Of a DNA stretch of 9,905 nt, positions 1 through 6,371 are shown piece by piece; the stretch's first letter is position 1; each line of letters opens with the position of its first letter. Under the pieces are notes generated by a model. It did not search any database and was not told the DNA's origin. It saw only the letters and a list, made by a program, of their open reading frames with translations. Source of the DNA: Dehalococcoidia bacterium (lineage in GTDB: Bacteria > Chloroflexota > Dehalococcoidia > Dehalococcoidales > RBG-16-60-22). A program made the position numbers and the translations under genes. The stretch covers positions 1-9,905 of the forward strand of contig JABMRL010000042.1 in the NCBI GenBank assembly GCA_013202615.1, given 5' to 3'.

Positions 1-14
1 AAAGATGGCATCAT
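1..14 (-). CDS. 5' end of next operon gene (truncated by window)
   Basis: On the minus strand a strong Shine-Dalgarno sequence, AAGGAGGG (23-16), is followed at once by two adjacent ATG codons (14-12 and 11-9) and then CCA TCT. This looks like the start of another gene cut by the window edge. The second ATG has the better spacing from the GGAGG core. Only Met-(Met)-Pro-Ser can be read, so the product is unknown. It lies 82 bases downstream of the epimerase gene, on the same strand, with no convincing terminator between them, so it is probably the next gene of the same operon. Confidence 0.5.
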
Positions 15-96
15 ACCCTCCTTATTTCAGACGGATGGAACTTTAAAGATTTTTTCTAAATGGATACCTCGTTTACAGTGACAAGGCCTATTTCTA

Positions 97-1062
97 TTAT
101 GCCTGATTGGCTCGTCCGGCCCTGACCTCCTTGATGAAATCATCCACCATTTCCTTCGTAAAATATTGAGTCTGATAACCAAAGTCCTCAAAGGCAACCG
201 CATTCTCCATTTCGTAGCTGACCCCGCTGTTTGCCATCTTCATGGCTTCACTTTTGTCCCACTCAAAGGTAATCCGTGAATCGGGGATGTGTTTTTTTAC
301 CTGTTCCGCTACTTCGGAGAGAGTGGCCATGAAGCCATGGACGTTATAAACTCGTTGCCGCAACCGGCTTTCCTCCGCCTTCTTGAGCTCTACCATCGCC
401 CTCACGGCATCTTTAATATAGATATAAGCGCAGGGGGCATCAGGGTTGGAGTGGACGACGTATGGCTGTCCCTGAGCCGCTCTTTCGGTTATCCCTGACC
501 AGTCGCCATAGTAATAAGAAATCTGTCGGGTTGGGCCAACAACCATGGCGTACCTTATGGCCCGGAAATTAACGCCGTACTGTCGGTAGTACTGTTCCCC
601 AAGGCGCTCGCAGCATACTTTGGTGGTGGTGTACATGTTTTCTGGATTCTGGAGGGTATCATTGAATACCTGCTTTGGTGGATTCTTCAGGCCGTAAGTA
701 GCACCCGAACTAACGAAGACGACATCTTTCACACCAAGAAAGCGGGCTGCCTCCAGGATATTTACGGTTCCCAATACGTTTACTCTAAAACCATTGGCGG
801 CGCTATTCTCGCAGTCTTTACTTAGCAAAGCTGCGGTATGGTATACGGTATCGATATCGTATTTTTTCAATACCTCAAGCACCTGCACCCAGTTACCGAT
901 ATCGCCGCTGTGAATTTCCACATTGCCTTCAAGGTCGGCAGCGCTGGGTGGCAAATTACTCCTTCTTTGAAACAGAATTACTTCTTCTCCATCGGCCAGC
1001 AGTTCCCTGGCCAGATAGGTTCCAAAAAGCCCGAAGCCGCCGGTAATCAAATTTTTTGCCAT
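97..1062 (-). CDS. NAD-dependent epimerase/dehydratase (extended SDR family)
   Basis: A 321-residue extended short-chain dehydrogenase/reductase, the fold of nucleotide-sugar epimerases and dehydratases; it is cytoplasmic. The N-terminal Rossmann motif GxxGxxG is G8, G11 and G14 (TGGFGLFG). D54 lies in a GDI motif as in UDP-glucose epimerase relatives. VSSGATYG (117-124) supplies the catalytic serine, and Y144-TTT-K148 is the YxxxK catalytic pair. Length is normal for the family. The ATG at 1062 follows an excellent AGGAGG four bases upstream. The gene starts 17 bases after the cyclase stop, so the two are surely cotranscribed. Association with a TRAP transporter and a cyclase argues for oxidation or dehydration of a small hydroxy acid or sugar acid rather than cell-wall sugar synthesis, but this is inference; the substrate cannot be read from sequence. 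Confidence 0.93.
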   Translation of the reverse strand: MAKNLITGGFGLFGTYLARELLADGEEVILFQRRSNLPPSAADLEGNVEIHSGDIGNWVQVLEVLKKYDIDTVYHTAALLSKDCENSAANGFRVNVLGTVNILEAARFLGVKDVVFVSSGATYGLKNPPKQVFNDTLQNPENMYTTTKVCCERLGEQYYRQYGVNFRAIRYAMVVGPTRQISYYYGDWSGITERAAQGQPYVVHSNPDAPCAYIYIKDAVRAMVELKKAEESRLRQRVYNVHGFMATLSEVAEQVKKHIPDSRITFEWDKSEAMKMANSGVSYEMENAVAFEDFGYQTQYFTKEMVDDFIKEVRAGRANQA

Positions 1063-1079
1063 GATACCTCCTCTTTATT

Positions 1080-1844
1080 TCAATCAGGAACGAAGGCAAC
1101 CGCACGCACCCAGCCGGCACCCGCGTTTTGTACTTTTACGGGAAAGGCACAGACCTTAAAACCGAAGTGCGGTAGCTGGTCAAGGTTAGTTAACCACTCG
1201 AGGATGCACATGCCTTTTTCACCGGCAGCGCGGTGTCCCTGCATGTAACTGCCCGGCCTTACCCCTTTCTGCAGGTCGGCAATCTGCATTTTAACCGGGC
1301 GGTCCCAGATGGGGGCGTCAGTGCCAACGACCCTGATGCCGCGTTCACCAAGCCAGAGTGTGGCCTCGCGTGTCATGCCAGCATTCATCTCATCGCATCC
1401 GGGCTGGCCGTAATGCTCAGAGGCTCCGGTCTTGATAAGGACGATGTCCATCGGTTTAGGCGTATAGCCAATTTGTTCAAATGCTTTCTGTACATCTAAA
1501 GCGGTGATATCTTCACCGGGTTTTTTCGAGCTCAGGTCAATCCAGGCCCCGTCGCCGAAGCACCACTCGAGCGGAACCTGGTCAACGGTCAGCGCTGGTT
1601 TTCCCTCGGCCATATCATCGTAATGCCAGGGAGCGTCAAAGTGCGTTCCGGCATGGCAGGTCAGGGAGGTGAATTGCTCCATAGCGTTAGCTTTACCACC
1701 CATAGCCTCCGGATTAATGCCAAACTTCTCGCTTACCATCTTCGCCCGTGTGCGATGGTCAAGATAGGTAATTTCGGCTGGCGCCCCGAATCCGCCGCCG
1801 TTCATCAAAGGCAAACTCAGGTCTACAACTCGATATCCTTCCAT
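1080..1844 (-). CDS. Cyclase family protein (metal-dependent hydrolase, kynurenine formamidase/isatin hydrolase-like)
   Basis: A 254-residue member of the 'putative cyclase' superfamily, which includes bacterial kynurenine formamidase (KynB) and isatin hydrolase. The signature metal-binding motif HxGTHxDxPxH is complete as H64-AGT-H68-F-D70-AP-W-H74. Further family blocks are GTDAPIWD (174-181), a conserved-type H204, and the C-terminal run from LTNLDQLP to the end (218-254). Known members hydrolyse cyclic or N-acyl amides using Mn or Zn. There is no signal peptide, so it acts in the cytoplasm. The ATG at 1844 is preceded by AAAGGAG at good spacing. The gene sits between dctM (83 bases upstream) and the epimerase (17 bases downstream), which suggests it acts on the imported TRAP substrate or a product of it. 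Family assignment is secure; the reaction is not. Confidence 0.92.
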   Translation of the reverse strand: MEGYRVVDLSLPLMNGGGFGAPAEITYLDHRTRAKMVSEKFGINPEAMGGKANAMEQFTSLTCHAGTHFDAPWHYDDMAEGKPALTVDQVPLEWCFGDGAWIDLSSKKPGEDITALDVQKAFEQIGYTPKPMDIVLIKTGASEHYGQPGCDEMNAGMTREATLWLGERGIRVVGTDAPIWDRPVKMQIADLQKGVRPGSYMQGHRAAGEKGMCILEWLTNLDQLPHFGFKVCAFPVKVQNAGAGWVRAVAFVPD

Positions 1845-1871
1845 TGCTACTCCTTTACCAGGTTAAATACA

Positions 1872-1894
1872 GCGGTTAATTGTACTAAAACCGC
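1872..1894 (-). other. Small hairpin in the dctM-cyclase gap
   Basis: A perfect 6-bp inverted repeat, GCGGTT (1872-1877) and AACCGC (1889-1894), with an 11-base loop, in the 83-base gap between dctM and the cyclase gene. There is no uridine run on the transcribed side, so it is not an intrinsic terminator. It could mark an RNA processing site, or be chance. Confidence 0.25.
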
Positions 1895-1927
1895 CGCAAG
1901 GTCGGGTCTTCAACTTGTAATAATCAT

Positions 1928-3247
1928 TTACTTTATCATCATATTGGGCATCCAGGTGGCTAATTCCGGAATAAAGAAAACCAGGACCATGACCGCCGTC
2001 ATTATCAGGAAGAAAGGTACGATAGCCCGGTAAATATCCATCATGGTTACACCGGGCAGATTCAGCCCCCTGAAGTAGAATAAAACCATGCCGAAGGGAG
2101 GTGTCATTATACCGACAAGTATATCCATGGTGAATAGCAGTCCGAACCACAGTAAATCAAAGCCAAGAGCCATAACTATGGGATAGAAGATGGGCAGGAA
2201 GATAACAGTAATAGGGGTAGCATCGATAAACATACCCAGGATGAAGACCAGGAAAAGTATGCCAACGATGATTGCCCAGGGGCTTACCGGTAACGCCAGC
2301 AGAAACTCACGCAGGTAGCTCTGTACTCCTAAAACACCGATAAGTTGAGAGAAAGCACCGCCAGCCGCTAATAACCACATCAGCATGGCGGTTATTCTGA
2401 TGGCCGTTGTCGTCGCTTTCTGCAGGTTCTTCAAGGTGAGGTTGCGATAAATAGCGGCGCATATTAGAGCACCAACCGCGCCGACTCCTCCCGCCTCACT
2501 CGGCGTAGCGATGCCGAAGTATATCAACCCCAGAACCAGGAAAATCAGCAGAATGGGCAATATCGAACCGCGCAGCGACCTCATTTTTTCCCTGAAATCA
2601 ACGCGCTCTTCAGGTGGCAGGGGAGGTCCCATTCTCGGATTCTTCCAGCACCTTATACCGATGTAAGCCATGTAGCCAATAGAGGTTATGAAGCCGGGAA
2701 TAATACCGGCGATAAATAGTTTCCCGATGGAGATTTCGCTGACGGCAGCGACAACAATCATCGGTACACTGGGAGGAATCAAAGGCCCGAGGGAGCCACC
2801 GGCGGGAATAACACCAATAATCATTCTCTTGTCATAACCCCGCCGCTCCATTTCGGGGTAGGCCAGTAAGCCCATGGTCAAGGTGGCCGTAGCAGCGGAG
2901 CCGGTCATGGCGGCCATGACGGTGGCGATGGCAATTGTGCCCATGGCCAATCCACCTCTGAGCCCTGCCATCCACTTGTGCATCATGTCATACATGGCGG
3001 CGCCAAGGCCGGACATTTCCAGGATGGTGGCCATGAAGATGAAGGTGGGCAGGGCAATGAAGATATCAGTAGTGATGGTGGAGAAGAACCCGAGTCCCAG
3101 GGAGCTGGTAGCCGGTAAACCTCTTAAATACCAGAAACCGATGGCGGATAGGCTTAAAAGAACAAAGGTTACCGGTAATCCCGTTAGAAGCATGAGAAGC
3201 ATGATGCCGAGGACGATGATGCTTAATAACCCTATGTCAATATTCAT
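1928..3247 (-). CDS. dctM: TRAP transporter large permease subunit DctM
   Basis: A 439-residue, highly hydrophobic integral membrane protein of normal DctM length, with about a dozen predicted membrane segments. It is the ion-coupled transport channel of a tripartite ATP-independent periplasmic (TRAP) system. Family landmarks are GSLGPLIPPS (151-160) followed by SIGKLFIAGIIPG (173-185), GIATPSEAGG (245-254), GMFIDATPITVIFLPI (338-353), MTPPFG (381-386), and a C-terminal P-E-L-A-TW-MP run. The charged cytoplasmic loop at about 200-226 separates the two halves. Its ATG overlaps the dctQ stop by one base (TAATG), so the two are probably translationally coupled, as expected for subunits made in equal amounts. 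Substrate class (usually a carboxylate) cannot be read from the permease. Confidence 0.96.
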   Translation of the reverse strand: MNIDIGLLSIIVLGIMLLMLLTGLPVTFVLLSLSAIGFWYLRGLPATSSLGLGFFSTITTDIFIALPTFIFMATILEMSGLGAAMYDMMHKWMAGLRGGLAMGTIAIATVMAAMTGSAATATLTMGLLAYPEMERRGYDKRMIIGVIPAGGSLGPLIPPSVPMIVVAAVSEISIGKLFIAGIIPGFITSIGYMAYIGIRCWKNPRMGPPLPPEERVDFREKMRSLRGSILPILLIFLVLGLIYFGIATPSEAGGVGAVGALICAAIYRNLTLKNLQKATTTAIRITAMLMWLLAAGGAFSQLIGVLGVQSYLREFLLALPVSPWAIIVGILFLVFILGMFIDATPITVIFLPIFYPIVMALGFDLLWFGLLFTMDILVGIMTPPFGMVLFYFRGLNLPGVTMMDIYRAIVPFFLIMTAVMVLVFFIPELATWMPNMMIK

Positions 3248-3762
3248 TACCGGGCTACCTCATCGCCATGAATCAGGGTAAGGATATGACGTATCCAGCC
3301 GGCAATTGCCTGTAGCAGCAGCGCGCCAACGCCGATTACAATGAGCACTTTCAGAGGATAGATAACCGGAGCCCAGGTAGATGTCCAGTGTTCTTTAATG
3401 CTTAGCGCGTACTGAGCACTGATGGAGAGTCGCCATAGAAGAATAGCAATGCCCCCAACTAGAAAGATGTACATAATTGTGTCTAGAAGGGCCCTTTTTC
3501 TCGTTGACAGCTTGGAAATCAGAATGTCGACGGAAACATGGCCTTTGTGAAGAAGAGCATAGCCCCCTCCGAGGGCTACAATTGCTGCCTGTATCTGGAC
3601 TCCGACGTCCCAGACCCATATCGTAGGCATATTGAGTACATATCTGAGGATGACGTCAAAGAAAACTACAAAAGATAGAGGGATAAGAAGCCAACCGGCA
3701 ATCTTTCCCATCCAATCATTTGTAGCATCAATAACACGGAGGACCTTCTGCATATTTATCAC
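3247..3762 (-). CDS. dctQ: TRAP transporter small permease subunit DctQ
   Basis: A 171-residue, four-helix membrane protein (segments near 20-42, 52-71, 92-112 and 133-155) of the DctQ family, the small partner that stabilises DctM and helps dock the binding protein. Conserved points are R40-Y41 after the first helix and GHVSVDIL (74-81), the usual 'GH..vDi' motif after helix two. The start is uncertain. The coordinate given uses GTG at 3762, but ATG at 3753 gives a 168-residue form that is equally plausible. Neither has a strong Shine-Dalgarno; TAAGTGAT before the ATG is only a partial match. It lies 59 bases after dctP, with a strong hairpin in the gap, and overlaps dctM by one base. Weak initiation plus the hairpin fits lower output than dctP. 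Confidence 0.93.
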   Translation of the reverse strand: MINMQKVLRVIDATNDWMGKIAGWLLIPLSFVVFFDVILRYVLNMPTIWVWDVGVQIQAAIVALGGGYALLHKGHVSVDILISKLSTRKRALLDTIMYIFLVGGIAILLWRLSISAQYALSIKEHWTSTWAPVIYPLKVLIVIGVGALLLQAIAGWIRHILTLIHGDEVAR

Positions 3763-3776
3763 TTACATTTAGAGCG

Positions 3777-3809
3777 GAGGGCTGTGGCCGTCAGGAGACC
3801 ACAGCCCTC
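3777..3809 (-). other. Strong stem-loop between dctP and dctQ
   Basis: A perfect 11-bp stem: 3777-3787 (GAGGGCTGTGG) pairs with 3799-3809 (CCACAGCCCTC), with an 11-base loop. It can extend by two more G-C pairs (3774-3775 with 3810-3811) past one bulged base. It starts 13 bases beyond the dctP stop and ends 15 bases before the dctQ start. No uridine tract follows on the minus strand, so it is not a normal intrinsic terminator. Such hairpins after binding-protein genes in transporter operons often protect the upstream mRNA from 3' exonucleases, raising the binding protein above the permease. That role is inferred. Confidence 0.7.
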
Positions 3810-3821
3810 GCGGCATTAGGT

Positions 3822-4943
3822 TTAAAGTTTTCCGTGATCTCTAAGCTGTGTCTTGACTATCTCCACAAGTTCGGCGCTGAGCGGGGTCTTGGCGGCGAAC
3901 TCGGGCCAGATTGTGTCAATGGAGCCTTGTCTCAGCGTGGCGATATCCTCATCACTCCAGGTCCAGAGCGTGAGCCCGTACTCATCCACTGCCTTGCCAA
4001 TGGCGTAACCCTGCTGCTCCAGGAGCATAAGGCCACCTACGGTAAAGTGATAAGGTTGCTCTCTCTCAAGCATGGCGCGGATGTCATCGGGCAGCTCATT
4101 CCAGGCATCCATATTGATGAGGAGAGAGTTGATACAGCCGTTGGGATTGGTAACGAAGTCGGTTACCACTTCCTTGAGCTTGATGACGTCAAGCGACTGC
4201 GCGCCGGTCCAAACACCTTCAATCGTACCGAGCTTCATAGCCATGTAACATTCTGTGTAGGGCAGGTCTATGGCGGTAGCACCCATCAATTCAACGTACT
4301 TGCCCCAACCGCCCCAGATTCTAACCTTGTGCCCTTTCACAGAATCTATGTCTGGCATTGGGAAGGTGGACATGATGTTCATATACTCCATGCCGAGAGA
4401 TGGGAAGAATTTGATATTCAATTTCTCATGGAGCGGGGCGACTTTATCGTAAATACCATAGTTATACCAGGCGTCGTAGAACTCACCCACGCTCATCCAG
4501 CTTCCGGGCATACCACCGGCAACATACATTTCCGGTATTTTTTCTGCATACCAGCCCGGCTGGGACCAGGCGGCATCGATTACTCGCGTCCCGATAGCCT
4601 CCAGCGCTTCCTTACCCGGGTAAGCTGCATCGGGTTCGAGCAGCTCGATCTGCAGCCGGCCATCTGTAGCTTCTTCAACCCAGCGTGCCCAGGAGTGTGA
4701 CCAAACGCCGGCATGGTAAGCCTCTGGTATACTGGCATATGGGCCAAATGACTGTGATGCGCTTACCGAAACCTGAACTTTCCAGTTGATAACTTCGGGA
4801 GCGGCGGCCGGAGTTGGTGCAGGTGCTGGGGCGGGTGCAGGTGCGGGAGCCGGGGCAGGTGCAGGTGCGGCACAACTGGCTGCCATCAATCCAATCAACA
4901 ACATAAGAGTTATAGCTAATGTTATCAGCCTACTTCTACTCAT
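3822..4943 (-). CDS. dctP: TRAP transporter substrate-binding lipoprotein DctP
   Basis: A 373-residue extracytoplasmic solute-binding protein of the DctP family, which captures the substrate and hands it to DctQM. Residues 1-23 form a lipoprotein signal peptide (SRSR, then a hydrophobic core) ending at AAS-C24, a loose lipobox. C24 would be lipidated. A Pro-Ala linker follows (27-49), then the mature domain from about 50. VKGHKVRIWGG (202-212) carries R208, the position of the family arginine that usually binds the substrate carboxylate. The downstream run, GATAIDLPYTE then A-MKLGTIEGVW (221-245), and LLINMDAWNELPDDIRA (274-290) are typical family blocks. ATG at 4943 follows AAGGAGGGG. It is the first transporter gene, 103 bases after iclR. 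No strong promoter is visible in that gap, so cotranscription with iclR is likely. Confidence 0.95.
   Translation of the reverse strand: MSRSRLITLAITLMLLIGLMAASCAAPAPAPAPAPAPAPAPAPTPAAAPEVINWKVQVSVSASQSFGPYASIPEAYHAGVWSHSWARWVEEATDGRLQIELLEPDAAYPGKEALEAIGTRVIDAAWSQPGWYAEKIPEMYVAGGMPGSWMSVGEFYDAWYNYGIYDKVAPLHEKLNIKFFPSLGMEYMNIMSTFPMPDIDSVKGHKVRIWGGWGKYVELMGATAIDLPYTECYMAMKLGTIEGVWTGAQSLDVIKLKEVVTDFVTNPNGCINSLLINMDAWNELPDDIRAMLEREQPYHFTVGGLMLLEQQGYAIGKAVDEYGLTLWTWSDEDIATLRQGSIDTIWPEFAAKTPLSAELVEIVKTQLRDHGKL
4818..4865 (-). repeat. (Pro-Ala)8 linker-coding repeat in dctP
   Basis: Eight consecutive Pro-Ala codon pairs (residues 27-42) directly after the lipidated cysteine form a stiff tether lifting the binding domain off the membrane. 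The codons vary (CCT, CCC, CCG and CCA; GCA, GCC and GCT), so the tract is only an imperfect DNA repeat. It has probably been kept for its protein sequence rather than by recent slippage. Confidence 0.8.
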
Positions 4944-5046
4944 TTCCCCTCCTTGCTTTCAAAGATATTCGAGATATGAATGTTCTTTTTTTGAAGTCTA
5001 TCACCCCCTTTGTCGTTTTAATACGTGCGGTAAATAACGTAATTCC

Positions 5047-5937
5047 TCAAGTCAACTGTTTTTCGGGAGTACCGCCGCTACCTGATTCTCTGGTATTTAA
5101 ATCGACGTCGGTTTGAGAAATCTCAACAGGCTCACTCTGCTGCCACCAGACATACAGCTCATCAACTTTCTCTATGGGCTGAGTTTTATCTTGATAGCCA
5201 AGTCGGTAACTGATCAGTCCGGCGCCCATTTGTACTAACGATGCGAATTTTTTACGCCTGGTTTCGTTCATCCTGACGACCGGCGTTGAGATTGCCATAG
5301 CGGCAATGACATTGCCCCGGGCATTCCGAACTACAGAGGCAACGGCTTCAATCCCTTCAAACGCCTGTTCGGAATTATAGGCGAACCCTTTTTCTCTTGC
5401 CTGTTCCAGTTCACTTTTTAATTCGGTCCTGGTAGCCACGGTTTTGCTCGTAACTTGTTTTATTTTTTCCTCGGGATAGAGGCGGTCGATTTCTTCGTCG
5501 GTCAATGCGCTCAGCAAAGCCTTGCCCGATGCTCGCGTGTAAGCTGGAGCCGATGACCCCACATGGACAACATGCCGCAATGGATGCTTTGATTCCTCCC
5601 TCAGCAACATTGTGATATTTCCCTTATCGTCAAGTATCGACAAATTGGTGACTTCACCGGTAATGTCATTGACCGTTTGCAGGACCGGCTCGGCAGCTTG
5701 ATATAAATCTGTGGTGCTTAGGTATAAGCTTCCCAGAGTATAAAGCGTTCTACCGATAACGTAAGTGCCTGTCCCGGGCTTTTTCTCCAGCAGACCGGCT
5801 TTGGTCAAGGAAGCGAGGATACGATATATAGTGGGTATGGGAATGCAGAGCTTCTCAGCTATAGCCGCCGCGGTTAACTCCGGTTCGTTTGGAGAAAAAG
5901 TATTTAATATGGCTATTGTTTTTTGTAGAGAGCTCAT
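5047..5937 (-). CDS. IclR-family transcriptional regulator
   Basis: A 296-residue IclR-type regulator. The N-terminal winged helix-turn-helix covers about 1-62 (LTAAAIAEKL at 21-30, then recognition helix TIYRILASLTKAGLL at 36-50, then a wing around 52-60). The effector-binding domain runs about 78-247 and includes the family blocks VGSSAPAYTRASGKALLSAL (126-145), EGIEAVASVVRN (194-205) and the AAMAISTPV strand (212-220). A 49-residue polar tail (248-296) extends beyond the usual end of the family. The ATG at 5937 places the HTH at the normal distance from the N-terminus, although its Shine-Dalgarno is weak (GGTGAG, about 12 bases upstream). It is the first gene of the TRAP operon and probably controls it and itself. 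A perfect consensus promoter and two palindromes lie upstream. The effector is probably the transported compound or a metabolite of it (inference). Confidence 0.95.
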   Translation of the reverse strand: MSSLQKTIAILNTFSPNEPELTAAAIAEKLCIPIPTIYRILASLTKAGLLEKKPGTGTYVIGRTLYTLGSLYLSTTDLYQAAEPVLQTVNDITGEVTNLSILDDKGNITMLLREESKHPLRHVVHVGSSAPAYTRASGKALLSALTDEEIDRLYPEEKIKQVTSKTVATRTELKSELEQAREKGFAYNSEQAFEGIEAVASVVRNARGNVIAAMAISTPVVRMNETRRKKFASLVQMGAGLISYRLGYQDKTQPIEKVDELYVWWQQSEPVEISQTDVDLNTRESGSGGTPEKQLT

Positions 5938-5974
5938 GAAAAATGAAACTCACCAAGTTTTATATACTTACATA

Positions 5975-5991
5975 TTATCAAATAATGATAA
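5975..5991. promoter_or_regulatory. Candidate operator 1 in the iclR leader
   Basis: Perfect inverted repeat TTATCA-N5-TGATAA. Its 15-base core, 5977-5991, matches 13 of 15 bases of the core at 5998-6012, exactly 21 bp (two helical turns) away. It lies about 30-45 bases downstream of the predicted iclR start point, where a bound regulator could block elongation. Proposed binding by IclR itself is inference. Confidence 0.5.
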
Positions 5992-5997
5992 GGGTAA

Positions 5998-6010
5998 ATC
6001 ATATTATGAT
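5998..6010. promoter_or_regulatory. Candidate operator 2 in the iclR leader
   Basis: Perfect palindrome ATCATA-T-TATGAT, about 10 bases downstream of the predicted iclR transcription start. It is the second copy of the motif at 5975-5991, in the same orientation and on the same helical face. Confidence 0.5.
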
Positions 6011-6026
6011 AACTCTCTTAGACTAC

Positions 6027-6054
6027 ATTATAATTAATTTTTCACTGATGTCAA
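6027..6054 (-). promoter_or_regulatory. Consensus sigma-70 promoter for iclR and the TRAP operon
   Basis: On the minus strand TTGACA (6054-6049) and TATAAT (6032-6027) are separated by 16 bases. Both hexamers match the consensus at 6 of 6 positions. The start point should fall near 6020, giving an iclR leader of about 83 bases. A promoter this strong usually needs a repressor, which fits the two palindromes directly downstream. Confidence 0.8.
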
Positions 6055-6117
6055 GCCCATAATTAGAGTATTTTACGTAAATATTGGTAAAAAGATTCCT
6101 TTATGTGATTGCTATTC

Positions 6118-6167
6118 GAGTCGGCTATTAATTACAGCAATACGTTTTAATTCTGACTGGCCGACTC
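6118..6167. repeat. Long inverted repeat, GAGTCGGC...GCCGACTC
   Basis: Perfect 8-bp arms (6118-6125 and 6160-6167), extendable by a G-T and an A-T pair. A weaker inner pairing, AATTA (6130-6134) with TAATT (6148-6152), gives a hairpin of about 50 bases. No thymine run follows on either strand, so a standard terminator is unlikely. It could end transcription from the oxidoreductase side in another way, bind a protein, or be a relic of a small mobile element. Confidence 0.4.
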
Positions 6168-6299
6168 CTGGGCATTGGCCGTGCGTCATTCTGTGTGATT
6201 TTTAAATTTGGGATTTTGTGCAATTAGAAATTAAACGTCAGATTGTGTAGTCATAAAAAGGAACCTAAATGTAAGTTAAAAAGTTCTATGTATTTGTTT

Positions 6300-6331
6300 C
6301 CTTCTCCACTGCTACTCGCTTTTAGAGAAGG
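6300..6331 (-). terminator. Weak hairpin downstream of the oxidoreductase gene
   Basis: Perfect 7-bp arms CCTTCTC (6300-6306) and GAGAAGG (6325-6331), with an 18-base loop, 41 bases past the oxidoreductase stop. The position suits a transcript end, but there is no uridine tract, so the terminator call is weak. Confidence 0.3.
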
Positions 6332-6371
6332 CAAATCATAAATGAAGCTCGCTCCGGCTTGACAGTGATGG

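Larger units (their letters stand above)
5938..6371. other. AT-rich intergenic region between iclR and the oxidoreductase
   Basis: No gene was found in these 434 bases on either strand. The right-hand part nearest iclR (5975-6054) holds its promoter and operators. The rest holds two inverted repeats (6118-6167 and 6300-6331) and many stop codons in all frames. No tRNA or transposon end was recognised. Confidence 0.7.

Noticed and set aside
3777..3809. Intrinsic terminator after dctP
   Set aside because: The stem is strong, but no uridine run follows on the minus strand, and dctQ and dctM need to be expressed with dctP. It is kept only as a stem-loop.
3834..4700. Long open frame (288 codons) on the plus strand opposite dctP
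   Set aside because: It is the complement of dctP, which has a full set of family motifs, a signal peptide and a strong ribosome site. The plus-strand translation shows no recognisable domain.
5022..5041. Inverted repeat TACGT/ACGTA between iclR and dctP
   Set aside because: Only five base pairs with a ten-base loop and no thymine run; too weak for a terminator or operator call.
4944..5046. Separate promoter for dctP
   Set aside because: Candidate hexamers (such as TATTAA) lack a -35 at acceptable spacing, so I could not support an independent promoter.
6072..6081. Palindrome TTTACGTAAA
   Set aside because: A single 10-base palindrome in AT-rich sequence, with no second copy seen and no clear position relative to a promoter.
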